Part shown: piece by piece, positions 25,139-32,508 of the stretch
How the letters are laid out: each line of letters opens with the position of its first letter
How positions within the stretch are numbered: the first letter of the stretch is position 1
Assembly (NCBI GenBank): GCA_029101005.1
Contig: JAQXQE010000023.1
Location: 1-64,000, forward strand
Origin: Bacillota bacterium
Lineage (GTDB): Bacteria > Bacillota > Clostridia > Peptostreptococcales > Anaerovoracaceae
Direction of reading: 5' to 3'
Length of the DNA: 64,000 nucleotides
The notes under the pieces: model-generated
Seen by the model: the letters and a program-made list of their open reading frames with translations, nothing else
What the model was told of the DNA's origin: nothing
The model's database searches: none
Position numbers and translations under genes: made by a program

Positions 25139-26047
25139 CTAATTATAATCATTATCCGCACCTCCAACAACTTCGTCATTGAGAATGCGGTCAATAATCA
25201 TTTGTACATCTCTCGTCTCGAGCGGTCGTTTGCTTGTCTCTGTAGTCATGAAGAAATCCTTATTATTTAAGTAGCCCTCCATCGAATAATCCATCAATTT
25301 GTATCCAATCTTCCTTATGTATTCTGGCGAATCCATCATTCCGCAATGTTCAATTCTGTAGAACCGACCAGTCACAGGATGCCTCACCACGAAATCCGTA
25401 TAGTAAGTGTGCCCATTCACGGACTCTTCCATTTCATATCTGTATGGAATCCCAGCATCATACAGCATATCCGCAATCTTCACCTCAGACTTCGACCTCA
25501 CATAATCACCTTTCTTAGTCGGATGGATCAACTTATCCGTATGTAGCGGATTTCGCGGATAATCCGCATTGGCCCACGCCTCAAGCTCCTTGCGCATTGC
25601 CGCCTCGTCCAATTCAAGCAGTCTTTTTTTCTCGGAATGCCCAAGCATCGACTCCTCGACACAGAATAACGTCTCCAGAAAATCCAGTATCTTTGTCACG
25701 CAATCAATCGACAGCTCCAATCCAGCGAGCAGATTCTCCAAATGCATGCGCTCCAACGCGCGCGACGCCCATCGTTCGTCCTGCTTCGGCACATAGAAAA
25801 CATATCTCTCACTCTCCCCAACCACGGCCTGCCTTTTGACCCTGTAGCCCTTCTTCAACAGCTTCTCAATCTCCTCCGGGCAATCCGTCGTATATTGCTT
25901 CTGATAATACGTCCCATTCGCCGCCACACAAAGCGACCCCTTCGGCAGACGCGCAATTCGCCCACGCACATTGCGCCTCTCCTCCCTCCACACCTCACGC
26001 ATCGCATGCAGTTCATTGTAATTCGTCACGCCCTTAATTCTCTTCAT
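25139..26047 (-). CDS. Putative PD-(D/E)XK-type nuclease-like protein
   Basis: A 302-residue soluble protein. The C-terminal half has a nuclease-like arrangement: YVRSKSEVKIADMLYDAGIP (glutamate), YYTDFVVRHPVTGRFYRIEH (aspartate, then E-H), and GMMDSPEYIRKIGYKLMDYS. This resembles the TnsA/Holliday-resolvase type PD-(D/E)XK core and a common Firmicutes protein family of unproven function. The N-terminal half is basic and helical (KGYRVKRQAVVGESERYVFY). AAAGGAGG precedes the ATG. The partner and the substrate are unknown. Confidence 0.6.
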   Translation of the reverse strand: MKRIKGVTNYNELHAMREVWREERRNVRGRIARLPKGSLCVAANGTYYQKQYTTDCPEEIEKLLKKGYRVKRQAVVGESERYVFYVPKQDERWASRALERMHLENLLAGLELSIDCVTKILDFLETLFCVEESMLGHSEKKRLLELDEAAMRKELEAWANADYPRNPLHTDKLIHPTKKGDYVRSKSEVKIADMLYDAGIPYRYEMEESVNGHTYYTDFVVRHPVTGRFYRIEHCGMMDSPEYIRKIGYKLMDYSMEGYLNNKDFFMTTETSKRPLETRDVQMIIDRILNDEVVGGADNDYN

Positions 26048-26217
26048 TCGAGCCTCCTTTCAAGCCGCCTCTCCCGGTCTCACAAGTATCGCAGATTTCA
26101 CATTCCCCCGCAGTACCATCTTTTTCGGGCGTTTTTCGTCGTTTCGCGGTAAAAAAATGTTTCTCTCTTCGCCACTGCCCCCTTCGCCGCTTCGCGCCTC
26201 TTCACAATTCGCCACTC

Positions 26218-26396
26218 CCGTCGCGCCGCTCCCCAATTCACACCCTACGTCGCGCCGCTCCCCAATTCACCGCTTCCGTCGCGCCGCTCCCCAATTCACA
26301 CCCTACGTCGCACCGCTCCCCAATTCAACGCTTCCCCAATTCACACCCTACGTCGCACCGCTCCCCAATTCACACCCTATGTCGCGCCGCTCCCAT
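26218..26396. repeat. About 29-bp tandem repeat, six to seven degenerate copies
   Basis: The unit GTCGCGCCGCTCCCCAATTC plus ACACCCTAC or a shorter variant repeats through the region. The constant core is CCGCTCCCCAATTCA, and tails alternate between CACCCTAC and CGCTTCC. It directly abuts element C. Confidence 0.85.
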
Positions 26397-26400
26397 CGCC

Positions 26401-26758
26401 CGTTTCGCGATTTTGTGGTTAGATTCCCTCTACCCATTGATATTAAAGAATCTAACCACACACCAAAAAAACTGCATCAGTCAATTTCGCCATTTTCCGC
26501 TCTCCCAGCCCTCTTTCACCCCTCAAAACCCCAATTATCATTCAAATTTGAACAAATAACTTCCCAATTAACCCTCCGCCCTAGCCCAAGAATCACAAAT
26601 CTGCCCCAGATCTTTCAGTCCTCTCAAAATCCTTGTGGCTATATTTTATATTCTCAACGCATCCAGGCATTCCAGCCACAATTTCGCAAAACAAAAAAAT
26701 CGCCTTGTGGTTACCGCCCACTAAGTTCAACCACTACAAGTAATCTAGCCACAATCAC
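26401..26758. repeat. Triple-palindrome intergenic element, copy C
   Basis: Units lie at 26414-26460 (inverted), 26634-26680 and 26706-26753. Unit 1 has a perfect 13-bp terminal stem, TGTGGTTAGATTC with GAATCTAACCACA. Linkers are CACCAAAAAAACTGCATCAG after unit 1 and ATTTCGCAAAACAAAAAAAT between units 2 and 3, nearly identical to copies A and B. The spacing between units 1 and 2 (173 bases) is poorly conserved in sequence. Confidence 0.78.
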
Positions 26759-26816
26759 CATTCATCACCCAGTCGCACCACCTACAAATCCCCCTCACCC
26801 AATCTATCAAGCGGTC

Positions 26817-27022
26817 GGAACCCGGCTTCGCCGGGTTCCCCCGATCCTCCAAGCCGAAGACAATGGCCTTCGGCCATTGTCCTCCATCTCTAGCCTCCAA
26901 TCGGTAGCATATGGCTTCGCCATATGCCTCAATCCTACATATGCGGAAGCTTATGGCCATGCCATAAGCCACCATCTCTACAAAGCAGAAGACCGCAGGC
27001 AAAGCCTGCGGTCCTCCATCTA
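26817..27022. repeat. Array of five hairpins with a 42-nt period and TTCG-type loops
   Basis: Perfect stem-loops lie at 26817-26839, 26859-26881, 26907-26927, 26949-26969 and 26991-27013. Three close with TTCG (for example GACAATGGCC-TTCG-GGCCATTGTC in hairpin form), one with CATG-type and one with AAA. Every stem has a different sequence, while the spacers share CCTCCATCTCTA and a GAA just before the next stem. Starts are 42, 48, 42 and 42 bases apart. A two-unit relative lies at 60804-60867 on the other strand. Confidence 0.8.
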
Positions 27023-27026
27023 GATA

Positions 27027-27716
27027 CTATACTAATTGTCTATACCTTCCCAACCTCGTATCAAGTAGAGGAAGAAGGAAGAGCACTATTATAAAGTTTG
27101 ACACGCCATGTATCAGATCAAATGGAATTCCAGCCATCCAATATGCGACAGCCGCATTCCAACCACCCATGAATATATATGGGATTGCGCACAATGCGCC
27201 GAATGCGAATCCGAATGCGCCCGCAACCGCGGCCCACAACCACCGATTGCGAATATTTCGAATCGGCATAGTAATTGCAACCGCCAGCGGCCATATATAG
27301 ACATAATTGATAGTCCATATTCCAAGTCCATAGACTGCAATCTGTGTTACGAGGAATCCGACAACCGGATACATCGCCTTCCATCCATACCAGAGAACGC
27401 ATAGCATAATCAGCAACATAACTGGGTGCACATTTGGAATCATTCTTAGAACTTCCTTACCCGCGAACATCAGCGCACACATAAGTGACATCTCTGCAAT
27501 CTCACGAGCTGAGGCCGCCATACGAGAACGGCCAACGGCCTTATTCGAGCAAGTGCATTCCGCACTTTTTTCTATATCAGCGCAACTCTCGTCCGCGCAA
27601 GTGCAATCAAGTTGATTAACCCCCTTCGCGTCCGCAGCCTCCGCGCAACTCAATTCCGCATTATCCGCCAATTCCGCACTGTTGCGCTCAAGTCTATCCA
27701 CTACCTTCTGCTCCAT
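27027..27716 (-). CDS. ECF transporter S component, probable cobalamin-type, third gene of the B12 operon
   Basis: A 229-residue protein. About residues 70-229 form a membrane domain with six hydrophobic segments (EIAEMSLMCALMFAGKEVLR, IPNVHPVMLLIMLCVLWYG, IPFDLIHGVSNFIIV), as expected for an S component. Residues 1-66 are an unusual soluble leader rich in Ala, Glu, Asp and Cys (QLDCTCADESCADIEKSAEC), encoded partly by TTGCGCGGA-type repeats. The ATG overlaps the stop of the upstream wall protein (TAATG), so it belongs to the cobalamin-riboswitch operon. Cobalamin as substrate is inferred from that context. The ECF ATPases and EcfT are not in the window. Confidence 0.78.
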   Translation of the reverse strand: MEQKVVDRLERNSAELADNAELSCAEAADAKGVNQLDCTCADESCADIEKSAECTCSNKAVGRSRMAASAREIAEMSLMCALMFAGKEVLRMIPNVHPVMLLIMLCVLWYGWKAMYPVVGFLVTQIAVYGLGIWTINYVYIWPLAVAITMPIRNIRNRWLWAAVAGAFGFAFGALCAIPYIFMGGWNAAVAYWMAGIPFDLIHGVSNFIIVLFLLPLLDTRLGRYRQLV

Positions 27717-30001
27717 TACTTGAACATCTGGCGCACGAGTGCGCTGCTGAGGAGGTCATTACTGCCCATTACGATGACTGCCTTAACCTGCTTTGCTCTG
27801 CAGTATGTCTGTGCGTCCTTGTAGTTGTCTGGTGCTATGAGGAGAACTGGTGCGCCGCACTGGTTAGCGATAGGTCCGCCTGCGAGTCCGTCTGGGAAGT
27901 TCTTGCCGTATACGACCATTGCGTTCTGAGTGAACTGCTCCTGGAACTTCTGAGCAACTGCGAGTGAAGTCTTGTAACGAGTTGCGCCGGCGAGTCTGTT
28001 AGCCTCGAGCTCACTTGCTGACTTGCCGAGCGCTGTTGCAACTTCCTTGACAACAGATGTCTTAACAACGTCTGTGCCACCGATTACGTATACATCGCCT
28101 GTGCATGTGTATGCCTTGAGGAATGTCTTCTGCTCAGCTGTCAGCTTGTCTCCTACGAGAAGGATCTGGCCACCGAGACCTGATACGCTAAGGCTGTCTG
28201 CATAGCCCTTGCCTGTGCAGATGAAGAGATCATTAGTGTCGTGGTCATCCTTGATTCCGCGCTTGAGGATCTCGAGGTTTGTGTTGTAACGAGTTGAACC
28301 CTTAAGTCTTGTAACTTCTAATACACCGTCGTCGAGGGAGCGCTCGAAGCGCTCTGATACTACAGCCTTGTCTCCGAGGATGATTACCTCACCGTCAGCG
28401 TAGACATGCTCAACGATAAACTCCTTAACCTTAGCCTCGGTCTTTGAATTTACGAGGAGAATAGGTGCACCGTAGAGATTTGCCAGAAAGCTTCCCGAGA
28501 GCGCATCCGGGTAGTTCTCACCGCTTGCAACGATAACCTTATCGAGAATCTCGCCGTCAGCAAATACCTCTGCTGCTTTGAGAGCAGTGTCATATCTTGT
28601 TGCACCGTCGACTCTCATAACTACATCCTCAGACGCTGGCTCGTATGGCTTGAGCTCGACGTCAGTCATATCGAAGAAGCTCTTCTTGCCTGAGAGCATA
28701 CGGTCAGTAGCAACGAGGGCCATGTAAGCCTGCTCAGTTGCCATACGGTTGAATGTTTTGTTGTCTGTGTAGCCGAAGCCCCCACCTGAGATGAAGAACT
28801 TAGCGAGACCGTCCATTGGGAACTTGTCGTTTTTAACGAATGATCCGTTTGAACCTGTGAGTGGGTTGATACCTACATTTGTGAGCATCCAGATTACGCA
28901 AGCTACTGAGTTTGCATTCTCTGAACCCCAGCTCTCGTAGCCACCGTTCTCTGTCATTGTATCAGAGAGGAACTTAACAGCCTTGTTATAGAGAGCCGCA
29001 ATCTCTGTGTTACCATCCTTGTACTTGTAGAGAGCCATAGCAGCAAGAGCTGTAAGGTCGATCTCGGTATCTGTGCCCCCTCCGTAGTTCCAGAGGCCGT
29101 CTGATGTGTTAGCTGAGCCAACGATGTGTGTCAGGAGAGCTTCTCTCACATCATCAAATTCGTTTGAGTCGTAATTATGGCAGTCGAGAGCGAGGAGCGC
29201 GTAGATTGAACCATTTACGCCCTGAGCTGTAATCTTATTAACATCCTCGAGTTTCTTGAGCATGTCGTATCCGCCGAAGTATCTAGGATCGTATCCGCAA
29301 GCTGTGAGTGTGAGGATAGCCTTAGCATACTCTGTGTAGCTTCCGTCGAAAGCACCACCGTTAGAAGCGTACTCCTCATAGACAGCCTTGAAATAATCCT
29401 CTGAGATTGTCTGACCGTCACGAGCGAGAGCCATTACATACCACTCGTCGCCGTAGATGTTCTTCACCTGTGACTTAACCTTGGATCTTGTTGCTGTAAG
29501 CATTCCAGCGACATCAGCAGAAGAGGACTTAGCCATCTCCAGCTTAATAGCGCAGACATCATTAGAAGTCCAGTTGTCATCATATGGAGTCTGTACCCAC
29601 ACATAATTAGGAAAGCTGCCATTGTCAAGTCTTACGATAGCGCTTGTCTCACCAGTTTTGCCGTTGTTTGCGTAACCAGACTCGTTAGCAGAGCAGTGGT
29701 TAACGTAATCAGTCTTCTTGTCATCTCTGTAAGTGTAAGCAATTCTCTCCTCCGAACCGAAGCTCAGCGTGAGAGATGTTGTTCCAGCTGGAAGGCTTAC
29801 TGTATACAGGTCACAAGTATGCTCTGCACTGTTCCAGTCTGTATAACTTACTGTACTCACCTCATTTGAGATGCTTCCGGCACTTACAGTGAAAGGCGCT
29901 TTAGTGTCAGCGTAGCTTGGAGCTGCCAGGAATGGAATGCCGCTTACGAGCATAGCCACTGACAGGATCAAGCCAAGTAATCTTCTCTTAATCTCTTTCA
30001 T
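27716..30001 (-). CDS. Transcobalamin-like alpha-barrel protein with three cell-wall-binding-2 repeats
   Basis: A 761-residue exported protein. The signal peptide is residues 1-31 (ending SYADT). A beta-rich region (about 35-150) precedes an alpha/alpha-barrel of the prenyltransferase/squalene-cyclase type (about 160-435), with repeated helices such as YTEYAKAILTLTACGYDPRY, TEIDLTALAAMALYKYKD and MATEQAYMALVATDRML. The barrel matches the alpha-domain fold of transcobalamin and intrinsic factor. Residues about 460-761 are three CWB2 repeats (RVDGATRYDTA, RLKGSTRYNTN, RLAGATRYKTS), which bind wall polymers. It lies second in the B12 riboswitch operon, 26 bases after the DUF4430 gene. Cobalamin capture is inferred. 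Confidence 0.85.
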   Translation of the reverse strand: MKEIKRRLLGLILSVAMLVSGIPFLAAPSYADTKAPFTVSAGSISNEVSTVSYTDWNSAEHTCDLYTVSLPAGTTSLTLSFGSEERIAYTYRDDKKTDYVNHCSANESGYANNGKTGETSAIVRLDNGSFPNYVWVQTPYDDNWTSNDVCAIKLEMAKSSSADVAGMLTATRSKVKSQVKNIYGDEWYVMALARDGQTISEDYFKAVYEEYASNGGAFDGSYTEYAKAILTLTACGYDPRYFGGYDMLKKLEDVNKITAQGVNGSIYALLALDCHNYDSNEFDDVREALLTHIVGSANTSDGLWNYGGGTDTEIDLTALAAMALYKYKDGNTEIAALYNKAVKFLSDTMTENGGYESWGSENANSVACVIWMLTNVGINPLTGSNGSFVKNDKFPMDGLAKFFISGGGFGYTDNKTFNRMATEQAYMALVATDRMLSGKKSFFDMTDVELKPYEPASEDVVMRVDGATRYDTALKAAEVFADGEILDKVIVASGENYPDALSGSFLANLYGAPILLVNSKTEAKVKEFIVEHVYADGEVIILGDKAVVSERFERSLDDGVLEVTRLKGSTRYNTNLEILKRGIKDDHDTNDLFICTGKGYADSLSVSGLGGQILLVGDKLTAEQKTFLKAYTCTGDVYVIGGTDVVKTSVVKEVATALGKSASELEANRLAGATRYKTSLAVAQKFQEQFTQNAMVVYGKNFPDGLAGGPIANQCGAPVLLIAPDNYKDAQTYCRAKQVKAVIVMGSNDLLSSALVRQMFK

Positions 30002-30027
30002 TCTTATACCTCTTTTATATTTGATAT

Positions 30028-30552
30028 TTAATTGAAACCGTTAGTGGTAAAACTCCAGTTGATCGTGTCGCCGGCGTTTACGGCAGCGCCGTCCACGCTG
30101 TCCCAGATGGTTGCGCCGTTGACAGTGTATACCCAGCCACTGCCAGCACCCTTGTCACCCTCTCTGAGGTCGGCAATGCCGACAATGTAGACCCCGTATA
30201 CGCTGTTCTGCGTCTCAATAGGAGCACCGGAGCGAACGAGAATGCTGTAGACAGTGTCGCCCGACTTCCACTCAACCTGCTTGCCGCTGCACCATCCCTC
30301 AATGCTGATAGTGCAGTACTTCTTAGCTGGCTGAGATGGTGTAGGCTTCGACTCAGACTTAGAATCCGTCTTCTCCTCAGTCTTCTCCTCAGTCTTCTCA
30401 TCCGTATTTGCTGATTCAGTATCTTTTACTTCTTCAGTAGTCTCAAGCGCTGTGCTTGTCTCTTCCTTATCGCTTCCACATGAGCTGAGCGAACCCACGC
30501 TCACGAGCATAAGCAGACAGAGCAGCAGCGATAATAATCTTCTTTTACTCAT
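30028..30552 (-). CDS. DUF4430 lipoprotein, transcobalamin beta-domain-like
   Basis: A 174-residue lipoprotein. The signal peptide ends in the lipobox SLSSC (Cys25). A charged low-complexity linker follows (about 27-77, repeated EKTEEKT and PTPSQPAKK). A DUF4430 domain (about 80-174) follows with WKSGDTVYSILVRSG, YIVGIADLREGDKGAGSGWV and YTVNGATIW. DUF4430 corresponds to the C-terminal beta-domain of intrinsic factor/transcobalamin. It is the first gene after the cobalamin riboswitch. I start it at the ATG at 30552, eight bases after the terminator T tract; no good ribosome site is visible, and an in-frame TTG at 30597 lies inside the hairpin. Confidence 0.85.
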   Translation of the reverse strand: MSKRRLLSLLLCLLMLVSVGSLSSCGSDKEETSTALETTEEVKDTESANTDEKTEEKTEEKTDSKSESKPTPSQPAKKYCTISIEGWCSGKQVEWKSGDTVYSILVRSGAPIETQNSVYGVYIVGIADLREGDKGAGSGWVYTVNGATIWDSVDGAAVNAGDTINWSFTTNGFN

Positions 30553-30559
30553 ATTAATA

Positions 30560-30603
30560 TTAAAAACCCCGTTCCTATTTGCGCGCAACGCAAACAAGAA
30601 CGG
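30560..30603 (-). terminator. Terminator hairpin of the cobalamin riboswitch
   Basis: On the minus strand CCGTTC-tt-GTTTGCG pairs with CGCAAAT-ag-GAACGG (30569-30603), followed by TTTTT. It separates the aptamer from the DUF4430 start. An upstream AACGG (in GATAACGGATAC) could pair with CCGTT as an antiterminator. Confidence 0.75.
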
Positions 30604-30654
30604 AGTCTAAGCTCTCGTATCCGTTATCGAATGCACGCAATAACATATTGATAA

Positions 30655-30812
30655 TGCCTCAGGCAGGTCTTCTGACTCAGCTATCAACACCTGCGCAGCC
30701 TTCCCGCATCAGCAGTGGCATATTGCGCAGACTCCTTCATTACAGCAGCGGCTCTGTGAGAGATTTACACTCTGCTTCCCTGTTAGGTCGCCTCTCGGCA
30801 ACACCTGAAGAT
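30655..30812 (-). promoter_or_regulatory. Cobalamin riboswitch
   Basis: The minus strand shows the cobalamin aptamer signature in order: TTCAGGTGTTGCC, AACAGGGAAGCAGAGTG, GCCGCTGCTGTAA, ATGCCACTG, GCGGGAAGGC and the B12 box GAGTCAGAAGACCTGCCTG (30661-30679). It precedes the DUF4430, CWB2 and ECF genes, which would be switched off when cobalamin is plentiful. The downstream terminator hairpin is the likely expression platform. Confidence 0.93.
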
Positions 30813-30881
30813 TCGTCGTATTCATAACCTTGCGTATTATAACACAAGCTACCGCGCATAACCATTCGATTTCTCTATAAG

Positions 30882-30908
30882 AGAAAACCACAGGCCATAC
30901 GGCCTGTG
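30882..30908 (-). terminator. Terminator of the VOC-family gene
   Basis: CACAGGCC, ATAC and GGCCTGTG (30889-30908). On the minus strand the stem is followed by GTTTTCTC. Confidence 0.75.
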
Positions 30909-30934
30909 ATTTTACCTATTTGAAAACACGTCTC

Positions 30935-31297
30935 CTACACCGGGGTGCCGACTTCGATTAGGTTGCCGTCGTAGTCGAAGAAGCGCACGACGGTCTGGCC
31001 CCAGGAGTGGGTCATCTTGCGGTTGACGTACTCGACTTCTGGGTAGTAGGCCTCGAGGCGGGCGATGAATTCGTCGATGTCGGCGTGCTCGAAGTAGAGC
31101 TCGCAGCTGTTGCTCTTCTGCTGGACTGGGCGGTCTGTGAATCGCTGCCAGATGGATGCGTCCTGGAGGACGAGGCCGTCTGTGAGTATCATGTTGCCGT
31201 CGAGGTCAACGACCATCTGAAGGCCGAAGAGCTCGCGGTAGAAGTCCAGAGAGCGGTTAATATCGCTTACTACTATCAGGAAGTTCTTGAGTTTCAT
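30935..31297 (-). CDS. VOC-family (glyoxalase/bleomycin resistance) protein
   Basis: A 120-residue single VOC unit. It starts LKNFLIVVSDINRSLDFYRE, with a beta-alpha-beta-beta-beta pattern, and ends THSWGQTVVRFFDYDGNLIE, where the final glutamate is a usual metal ligand. The reaction is not predictable from sequence; relatives include glyoxalases, dioxygenases and resistance proteins. AAAGGA lies nine bases before the ATG. A run of seven G next to six T (31321-31333) lies upstream. Confidence 0.85.
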   Translation of the reverse strand: MKLKNFLIVVSDINRSLDFYRELFGLQMVVDLDGNMILTDGLVLQDASIWQRFTDRPVQQKSNSCELYFEHADIDEFIARLEAYYPEVEYVNRKMTHSWGQTVVRFFDYDGNLIEVGTPV

Positions 31298-31413
31298 CGC
31301 ATGGGGTCCTTTCGACTGACTTTTTTGGGGGGGTACCTGCGGCTTGCATAGGGATTGTGGGAGAAGCCGCAGGCTATGGAAATTGGCGCGTGTACTATAT
31401 CAGGGGAATGATA

Positions 31414-32493
31414 CTATTGCTTGCTTTCTCGAGAGTCGAAGTCAACACTGACACGCGCCATTTCTGACGGAATATCTATCTGCTGTGGGCAGTGGGTGAG
31501 GCAGCGGCCGCAGTGAAGGCAGGCGGCTGCCGGTTTGGAGCGGGCGGCGGTGTGGTCGTAGGTCGGTTCGGTCTTCCACCCGTCGCGCGCGTCTCTGTGG
31601 AGTTCGTTATATAGTTTGAAGTATTGAGGGATTGGCAGGCCCTGCGGGCAGCTTGCGGTGCAGTAGCTGCAGGCTGTGCATGGGATCTGCTGCTGGTTCT
31701 CAATCTCCATTACGATCTTGTCTATCTGCTTGTGCTCTTCTTCTGTTAGAGCTGGCATTGGTTTGATGTTGTCTGCGACTTGTGATGGTGCAGACATTCC
31801 GCTGAGGACGAGCTCGACACTAGGGAGCTCGGCGCAGTATCTGAGTCCGAGTACGGGATCTGCGTATGTAGCGAGGGTGCCGCCCTTGAGGGGCTCCATC
31901 ACTATTACGCGCTTGCCGTGGCGAACTGCGGTCTCGTAGCAACGGCGGGATTGAACGCCGGCGCTGTTCCAGTCGAGGTAATTGATCTGGAGGAGAACGT
32001 AGTCGGTCTCGGGATGTGCTGTGAGTATCTCGTCTAGGAGTTCGGGCGCATCGTGGAAGGAGAAGCCGATTGACTTGGCCTTGCCTTCTTCTTTGAGTCG
32101 CTGAAGGAAGTCAAACTGTCCGAGATCCTCTGCGATCTTGTAGTGATCATGGCTCATCCAGTGGAGCATGTATACATCGAAGTAGTCGACGCCGCAGCGT
32201 TCAAGCTGCTCATCGAAGAGTGTGCTGGCGTCGGCTGCGCTTTTACACTGATAACCTGGCAGCTTGTTGGCGAGGCGGTAGCTGTCTCGCGGATAGCGCT
32301 TCACCAGCGACTCGCGGATAGCCCACTCGCTCTTGCCGTCAAGGTAAGTATAGCAGGTATCGAAGTAGCGCACATCGCCTCGCATGTATATATCGACCAT
32401 ACAATTGAGGGTCTCCAGGTCGATCTCCTTACCGTCTTCGAGTGTCGGGAGGCGAAGGTAACCGAAGCCTAGTTTGTTATCTGATCTGGGCAT
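31414..32493 (-). CDS. Aldo/keto reductase with C-terminal ferredoxin-like domain
   Basis: A 359-residue oxidoreductase. An AKR barrel (about residues 1-260) has YFDTCYTYLDGKSEWAIRES, with the catalytic Asp/Tyr region, and LANKLPGY for the lysine. The C-terminal domain (about 265-350) has two [4Fe-4S]-type clusters, CTACSYCTASCPQGLPI and CLHCGRCLTHCPQQIDI. This class is common in anaerobes; its substrates are mostly undefined. Its start overlaps the reading frame that the upstream hydrolase gene would have without its frameshift, so the two genes were probably coupled. Confidence 0.9.
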   Translation of the reverse strand: MPRSDNKLGFGYLRLPTLEDGKEIDLETLNCMVDIYMRGDVRYFDTCYTYLDGKSEWAIRESLVKRYPRDSYRLANKLPGYQCKSAADASTLFDEQLERCGVDYFDVYMLHWMSHDHYKIAEDLGQFDFLQRLKEEGKAKSIGFSFHDAPELLDEILTAHPETDYVLLQINYLDWNSAGVQSRRCYETAVRHGKRVIVMEPLKGGTLATYADPVLGLRYCAELPSVELVLSGMSAPSQVADNIKPMPALTEEEHKQIDKIVMEIENQQQIPCTACSYCTASCPQGLPIPQYFKLYNELHRDARDGWKTEPTYDHTAARSKPAAACLHCGRCLTHCPQQIDIPSEMARVSVDFDSRESKQ

Positions 32494-32508
32494 CTATGAA
32501 TTCCTCTA

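Noticed and set aside
26401..26758. Triple-palindrome elements considered as CRISPR arrays
   Set aside because: Only three units per element, one inverted, with unequal conserved spacers and no cas genes.
26157..27023. Plus-strand ORF of 288 codons across element C and the hairpin array
   Set aside because: It is composed of tandem repeats and hairpins, Pro/Ser/His-rich, with no ribosome site; an artefact of stop-poor repeats.
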